Positions 8,256 to 11,891 of a stretch of 11,891 nucleotides of DNA are shown here, one piece after another; within the stretch, counting starts at the first letter, position 1; each line of letters starts with the position of its first letter. The position numbers were made by a program, and so were the translations under genes. Below the pieces are notes generated by a model. The model ran no database searches, was not told where the DNA came from, and worked only from the letters and a program-made list of their open reading frames with translations. The DNA comes from Candidatus Heimdallarchaeota archaeon. GTDB lineage: Archaea; Asgardarchaeota; Heimdallarchaeia; Heimdallarchaeales; Kariarchaeaceae. The stretch spans positions 1 through 11,891 of the forward strand of contig JAOUKW010000092.1 of NCBI GenBank assembly GCA_029882335.1. The letters run 5' to 3'.

Positions 8256-9097
8256 TATAATTACTCATTGGAAATCGATGTATTAGTAGGTTATCTTAGG
8301 ATGCAACAACAGTTGAGCGGAATATATTACCGATATGAAATCTGTCAGTACATTTCCCAGACTCAAAAGTCTATTTTCAAAACCAGTTTATTTATCATAT
8401 GGTACAGTCTCTGCATTACCTTTTGCATCACTATTTCTTTCTTCACAAACATACCGAATTATATTTCTTGTTTAAGAAGACTGTTTATCAAATTGTCTGA
8501 ATGTATATAAGTTTCCATACCATGTCAAAGAATTCCTCAAGCTCTTTATTTACCATGGTTATCCGTATTTTTTAGATATCATAAATAATAGTGCACATTA
8601 TACATTATAGAAAAAACAGTTTGATTATTTAGTTCTGGCTAGTAATTTTATTATGACTGAAAAAAATTAAATATCAATAGCTGGATTGTTTACTATGATA
8701 TTTAAACAATGAACAGTCATTATAGTTCAATATTTCAATTAAATAATTCAATTGCTAATATCTTATCTAACTGATAATTATGAAATATTTAATTTGCCTA
8801 ATGACGGACTTCCTTAACTTTTAAACTCTTTACTGGTTGGTAATGAAACGCTTGCTGGTATCTCAAATTACTACTTTTAATGACTGATAACAATTTTCTA
8901 ATCTAATTATTCAATTTCGATTGTTTCATAAAACAAATTTAAAGTACTTTTGATCAATAGAAAATATGAATTTGGCTAAATGTTCCAAATTCTCCAATAA
9001 GGCAAGAAAAAATTAAAGATGGGTTAAAACCTTCAAATTCTTTGTCTTGGTGGTAAGGCATCCTTGGAAATTGGCTTTCTAAGTTGTATATCCTTAC
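8256..9097. other. 842-bp AT-rich stretch without a convincing gene
   Basis: This lies between the HflX-like gene and tRNA-Phe. A plus-strand frame at 8268-8510 begins with TTG, is rich in Cys, Ser, Ile and Tyr and has one hydrophobic run, but shows no domain, ribosome site or plausible codon bias, so I do not call it. The region holds the nested inverted repeat at 8653-8720 and several TTCAAT copies near 8726-8755. It must contain the promoters of tRNA-Phe and of the HflX operon, though no single TATA box stands out. It may hold an unrecognised small RNA or the remains of a lost gene. Confidence 0.6.
8653..8720. repeat. Nested inverted repeats in the intergenic gap
   Basis: The outer arms ATGACTG (8653-8659) and CAGTCAT (8714-8720) enclose the inner arms ATTGTTTA (8685-8692) and TAAACAAT (8703-8710), which face a 10-nt loop. 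The arms are perfect. The left side carries a 25-nt unpaired stretch against 3 nt on the right. It could fold as a structured RNA or serve as a binding site; in sequence this AT-rich, chance remains possible. Confidence 0.4.
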
Positions 9098-9205
9098 GGG
9101 AAGGTAGCTTAGTCGGGAGAGCGCAGGACTGAAGTCTATTGTGTATGTTTGGCATACTGATAAACTGAAATCCTGAGGTCGAGGGTTCAAGTCCCTCTCT
9201 TCCCA
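9098..9205 (+). tRNA. tRNA-Phe (GAA) with a 35-nt intron
   Basis: A full cloverleaf can be drawn. The acceptor stem is GGGAAGG (9098-9104) with TCTTCCC (9198-9204), and the discriminator is A9205. The D arm is GCTT/GAGC with the GGG-containing loop, the anticodon stem CAGGA (9124-9128) with TCCTG (9171-9175), and the T arm GAGGG/CCCTC around TTCAAGT. The anticodon GAA (9131-9133) follows C32-T33 and is followed by G37, the purine expected for wyosine-type modification in archaeal tRNA-Phe. Splicing after G37 removes 9135-9169 and gives a 7-nt loop with A38. The short variable loop rules out tRNA-Ser, the only other reading obtained by moving the splice point. CCA is not encoded and must be added. 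A poly-T terminator follows. Confidence 0.93.
9135..9169 (+). other. tRNA-Phe intron (position 37/38)
   Basis: This is the canonical archaeal intron position, immediately 3' of G37. The intron contains a hairpin, GTATG (9143-9147) with CATAC (9153-9157), and a lower stem TATT (9137-9140) with GATA (9159-9162). This leaves eight unpaired bases on each side to form the bulge-helix-bulge. The two 3-nt bulges fall at exactly the right places for 37/38 cleavage, but the central 4-bp helix has only two Watson-Crick pairs, so the motif is relaxed. ACTGAA occurs at both borders (9128-9133 and 9164-9169). Confidence 0.8.
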
Positions 9206-9208
9206 TAA

Positions 9209-9227
9209 TTTTTCAGCTTTTTTTTTT
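9209..9227 (+). terminator. Poly-T terminator of tRNA-Phe
   Basis: Runs of five and ten T (9209-9213 and 9218-9227), split by CAGC, begin 4 nt after the mature tRNA end. This is the usual oligo-T type of archaeal terminator. Confidence 0.8.
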
Positions 9228-9246
9228 CAAATATAATATTTGAAAA
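9224..9246. repeat. Near-perfect 11-bp palindrome after the tRNA terminator
   Basis: TTTTCAAATAT (9224-9234) and ATATTTGAAAA (9236-9246) are exact reverse complements around one central base. The left arm shares the terminator's T-run. The centre is too tight for a large hairpin loop, so it may reinforce termination or act as a dyad site for a dimeric regulator. AT-richness makes chance a real alternative. Confidence 0.45.
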
Positions 9247-9389
9247 TATTGTAAATTGGGGAATAATATTACATTGAATAATTGTAATTCTTAGATTTAT
9301 CCCCATAATGATGCAATTAGTTAATTATTGAATTGATTATATCAGGTTATTTGAAATTTATGAACGAAATTACACCAAAGGTGTGTATT

Positions 9390-9917
9390 TCAATGTGATT
9401 GAAAATTGCTTTCTATCCATAACCGTAACTCTTCTTCTGGGATTGTGGAATGAGTACCATTATAAATTATGACCTTTCTCATTTTAATGAATTTTTTATG
9501 TAATAATTTTAAATTGAATTTTTGAATTGTTTTCAGTGAATTTTGCACCAGTTCATGAAGGATTGGTGGGCCTAGGATATCTTTGTTTGCTCGAAAAACA
9601 TAAATGGATTTATGATCTCTAAATGGTGGGTTAATAGCTATTTTTCTAATACCTTTTGTTTTGGTTAATGGAAAACAACCTGCAGAATGACCGATAACTA
9701 TATCGTATGATCCTTTTTGTATATTCCATTGTTTTTCTAAGTAGTTATATTTATTAAAATCATCATTAACTTTGGTCCAGCATACTTGTTTGATATCTGT
9801 AGCACCATATTCTTTCAATATTTGAGTAATCTGATCCATAAAATTTGAGTAACAACGTGTGCCCTGATATAGAAGTATTATTTTACCAGCAAGATGAGTG
9901 TAATTTTTCAACTTCAA
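9390..9917 (-). CDS. Small alpha/beta-hydrolase-like serine hydrolase
   Basis: This 175-residue protein looks like a small alpha/beta hydrolase, comparable in size to the RBBP9/YdeN group. The nucleophile elbow is GHSAG with Ser78, set after a hydrophobic strand (YDIVI). A possible acid is Asp113 in FRANKDIL, and the expected histidine is His156 in YNGTHSTIP near the C-terminus. This gives a complete Ser-Asp-His order. The first strand, KIILLYQGTRCYSNF, carries the oxyanion-loop-like QGT. There is no signal peptide, so it is probably cytoplasmic. The only near-N-terminal start is TTG at 9917, since an in-frame stop lies 2 codons upstream and the first internal ATG (Met27) would remove the first strand. 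The gene stands alone; its substrate cannot be inferred. Confidence 0.78.
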   Translation of the reverse strand: MKLKNYTHLAGKIILLYQGTRCYSNFMDQITQILKEYGATDIKQVCWTKVNDDFNKYNYLEKQWNIQKGSYDIVIGHSAGCFPLTKTKGIRKIAINPPFRDHKSIYVFRANKDILGPPILHELVQNSLKTIQKFNLKLLHKKFIKMRKVIIYNGTHSTIPEEELRLWIESNFQSH

Positions 9918-10148
9918 ATTTTATTATCTAAATTTTGTATTTAAGTTGATTGATTTTCTAATTTTAATTCGCTTATTTAATGTCAATCCTTTATCTACAA
10001 AAATTCTGTTATGGTGAATAAGAAAACCAAATAACCAATATAATGTAATTTCATAATTTGTTATTAGTATTAATTAATCCAAAATAAATATTAAAGTTTA
10101 TTAAATTGAGAGTTCTTTATTTGTTATATCGTTTTATGAATAATTGTA
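9918..10148. other. AT-rich intergenic gap
   Basis: These 231 bp lie between the serine hydrolase start and the 3' end of the repeat-protein gene, both on the minus strand. Apart from the weak TATA candidate I see no gene, RNA or strong repeat. Confidence 0.6.
9938..9945 (-). promoter_or_regulatory. Weak candidate TATA box of the serine hydrolase gene
   Basis: On the minus strand CTTAAATAC is centred about 24-25 nt before the TTG start, the distance expected for a leaderless archaeal transcript. It is the best match in this AT-rich gap, but low in specificity. Confidence 0.3.
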
Positions 10149-11706
10149 TTAATTTAGTTGTTTTCTTTTATTCAATCGAACTAGAGGAAGGAGTACTAAG
10201 AAGAATATACCTGTATAAGGATTAAATGGAATTGAAAAACCTCCATCATCCGTAGTTGTTTCTTCTTCTCTATATTGATTAATATCTCCGTCAAATTCAA
10301 TCCTTATTGATTCTGATTCTGAGCTTGCTGAATTGGAAATTGATAGTTCATAAAGGAGTAAGATTCCACTTGATTGATCAAATCGAATGGTTATTGAGAC
10401 AGATACACTTCCCTGTGATTCAGAACGTGTTACTTCACAAGTTACGCCATTACAATTAAATGTACCAAAATCACCTAACATTGTATTCAGCAACTGTTCA
10501 ATACCCAATGATGTACCATCTTCAAATACCATAGATATAGGGGAAATAAATGGAAATACATCTTCCTCAACACCTGATTCTAGTATATCTCCTGCTTCAT
10601 CTCGAACAGTGATCTCAAATAATGAATCGGTGGTACCCCATCTATCTACTGGGTTTGATGTTAATACCTCGACTGTAAGTGATACTGATTCTGCATAAGT
10701 ACCTGTTGAGTCTGTGTATTGGTCTGTAATAGTCCAATCAAGTGTTTCACCTTGGTTAAATCCATAATATTCTAGTCTATCAATTGCAACTCCAACGGCA
10801 ATATTTAGAGTAAAATCACCAGTTCCTGAAAAAGACCAAACGACTATATAAATTGTAGCAGGTGCACTTTGTACATGTGCGTTGTCTGGGTAAGAAGTAC
10901 CAGTAGCTCCATCAAGATAATATCCATTTTCGTCATAAAGCTCCATATCAAAATCAGTACCTGATGGGCCAACTAAACTGAAATCGTAAGTTTCACCAAT
11001 TGTTGCACTGAATTCAAATACTACCTCAGAATTACTGGTTGGTAAACTTCCATAATTATTTCCCAAATAAGCAGGTGTAATTGGTACTCCTTCAGAGATT
11101 GTAAGTACAAAATCACCAGTTCCTGAGTAGGACCAAACAATAATATAAATCAAATTTGGTGCATTATCTACGTAGGTAGTGTCTGGGTAAGAAGTACCTG
11201 TAGCTCCATCAAGATAAACTCCATTTTCGTCATAAAGCTCCATATCAAAATCAGTACCTGATGGACCTACTAGACCAAATTGATAATTTCCACCAAGGGT
11301 TGAATCAAATAAAAACCATACTTCTGTTGAACTATCTGCAATGTTTCCATAATTTTCACCAATATATGCTTGATCTATTGGTATTGATATTGTGAGCTCA
11401 AAAGACCCTGTACCACTGTAAGGATAAACCTTAATGTAGAATCCGTTCGTTGAAGAAACAGTTCTTACATCTGGATAACTAGTACCAGTAGCTGAACCTA
11501 TCTGATGGACCCACTAAAGAGAAGGTATATTCACCATAATCTGCGAACCAAAAATATTCTGATTCTGTCCCTGTAATACTCCCATAGTTTGTACCTATAT
11601 AGGCAGTTATGGGATCTGCAAAGCTATCTCCAGGTACAGCATTAGCAAATTAAACTGCCATAAGTGTGCCTATCAATAATGTTAGTACAATGAAATTATT
11701 TTTCAT
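10149..11706 (-). pseudogene. Broken gene for a secreted, membrane-anchored protein with three PPC-like repeats
   Basis: The ancestral product was an exported surface protein. Translation from ATG 11706 gives MKNNFIVLTLLIGTLMAV, a clear signal peptide, then an in-frame TAA (11650-11652), then FANAVPGDSF. Three beta-rich repeats of about 95-99 residues follow, resembling pre-peptidase C-terminal domains: AYIGxNYGS, SLVGPSGTDFDMELYDENG, DGATGTSYPD, then a strand ending SGTGDFTLNI. The first repeat loses about 44 bp near 11497-11505 by comparison with the other two, shifting the frame. The intact remainder runs to 10149. Beyond the repeats is an unrecognised domain of about 170 residues with one CNGVTC pair, then an acidic linker, a hydrophobic anchor (GIFFLVLLPLV) and a basic tail (RLNKRKQ). 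No start after the frameshift would restore export. Sequencing error could explain one lesion, less easily both. Confidence 0.78.
10923..11264 (-). repeat. Tandem 297-bp coding repeat units
   Basis: A 45-nt stretch is identical at 10923-10967 and 11220-11264, exactly 297 bp (99 codons) apart, within longer similar sequence. It encodes the GPSGTDFDMELYDENG segment. A third, shorter and more diverged unit lies at about 11370-11625, and its matching part is deleted. The high identity points to recent duplication or conversion between units. Confidence 0.85.
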
Positions 11707-11728
11707 TAAGTAAATTAGATATAACTCG

Positions 11729-11737
11729 CTTATAAAT
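11729..11737 (-). promoter_or_regulatory. TATA box of the repeat-protein gene
   Basis: On the minus strand ATTTATAAG is preceded by an A-rich BRE-like run and lies about 27 nt before ATG 11706. It is the best TATA match in the window and marks a leaderless promoter. Its good condition contrasts with the damaged coding region. Confidence 0.65.
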
Positions 11738-11742
11738 TTTGT

Positions 11743-11758
11743 GTACGTATTTGTACGT
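11743..11758. promoter_or_regulatory. Paired GTACGT boxes upstream of the TATA box
   Basis: GTACGT occurs at 11743-11748 and 11753-11758, ten bases apart, that is one helical turn. Both lie just upstream of the BRE/TATA of the repeat-protein gene. GC-containing words are rare in this gap. Position suggests an activator or regulator site, which is inference only. Confidence 0.35.
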
Positions 11759-11891
11759 TAATTTGCAATGAAAATTGGGCATTAATCAGTGTTTGGTAGA
11801 AATACAACAAAAAGTACTACTTATAATATAAACAAAATTCTTGAACTGCTTTTAGAGATAATTTCAACAAACTAAAATTAAATTTACTTAA

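Noticed and set aside
8268..8510. Possible 80-residue protein with one hydrophobic segment on the plus strand
   Set aside because: It has a TTG start, no ribosome site, odd composition rich in Cys and Ser, and no recognisable domain; it is probably a chance frame in intergenic DNA.
8954..9190. 78-residue minus-strand frame
   Set aside because: It runs antisense through most of the tRNA-Phe gene; its N-terminus is simply the reverse translation of the T arm and anticodon region.
9098..9205. Reading the tRNA as tRNA-Ser (TGA or GGA) by moving the splice point
   Set aside because: The variable loop is only 5 nt, whereas tRNA-Ser needs a long variable arm; the GAA reading also gives the canonical intron site and G37.
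9372..9384. Small hairpin ACACC-AAA-GGTGT after the serine hydrolase stop
   Set aside because: A 5-bp stem without a following T-run on the minus strand is too weak to call a terminator.

Overview
This is an AT-rich window that reads as archaeal chromosome. The main evidence is a tRNA-Phe gene with an intron after position 37, no encoded CCA end and poly-T termination. Several genes also have a TATA-like box about 26 nt before the start codon, as in leaderless archaeal transcripts. The glycine decarboxylase P-protein is split into two subunits, and there is a secreted protein built from pre-peptidase-C-terminal-like repeats with a C-terminal membrane anchor. An Asgard or other low-GC archaeon would fit, but nothing here fixes the lineage.

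Left part (1-6138) is centred on the glycine cleavage system. gcvPA runs in from the left edge and overlaps gcvPB by the sequence ATGA, with a perfect Shine-Dalgarno sequence at the junction. On the other strand lie a two-gene unit, a DegT-family PLP aminotransferase followed directly by an ATP-NAD-kinase-like (COG3199/AcoX-type) protein, which meets gcvPB tail to tail with a 9-bp overlap. gcvT follows on the plus strand under its own promoter. P-protein and T-protein together decarboxylate glycine and pass the C1 unit to a pterin carrier; the H and L proteins are not in the window.

Middle part (6232-8255, minus strand) is a two-gene operon of ribosome-type GTPases: a divergent HflX-like protein and, overlapping it by 4 bp, a circularly permuted YlqF/RbgA-like GTPase. 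About 840 bp without a convincing gene follow, holding a nested inverted repeat.

Right part (9098-11891) has tRNA-Phe(GAA) with a 35-nt intron, a small serine hydrolase with an apparent TTG start, and a decayed gene for a repeat-containing, membrane-anchored surface protein. That gene has a stop codon inside its signal peptide and a frameshifting deletion in its first repeat, while its promoter looks intact.

I see no transposase, CRISPR array, phage gene or clearly new multi-gene system. The points most worth a second look are the broken repeat protein, the intron and its flanking direct repeat, and the paired ribosomal GTPases.
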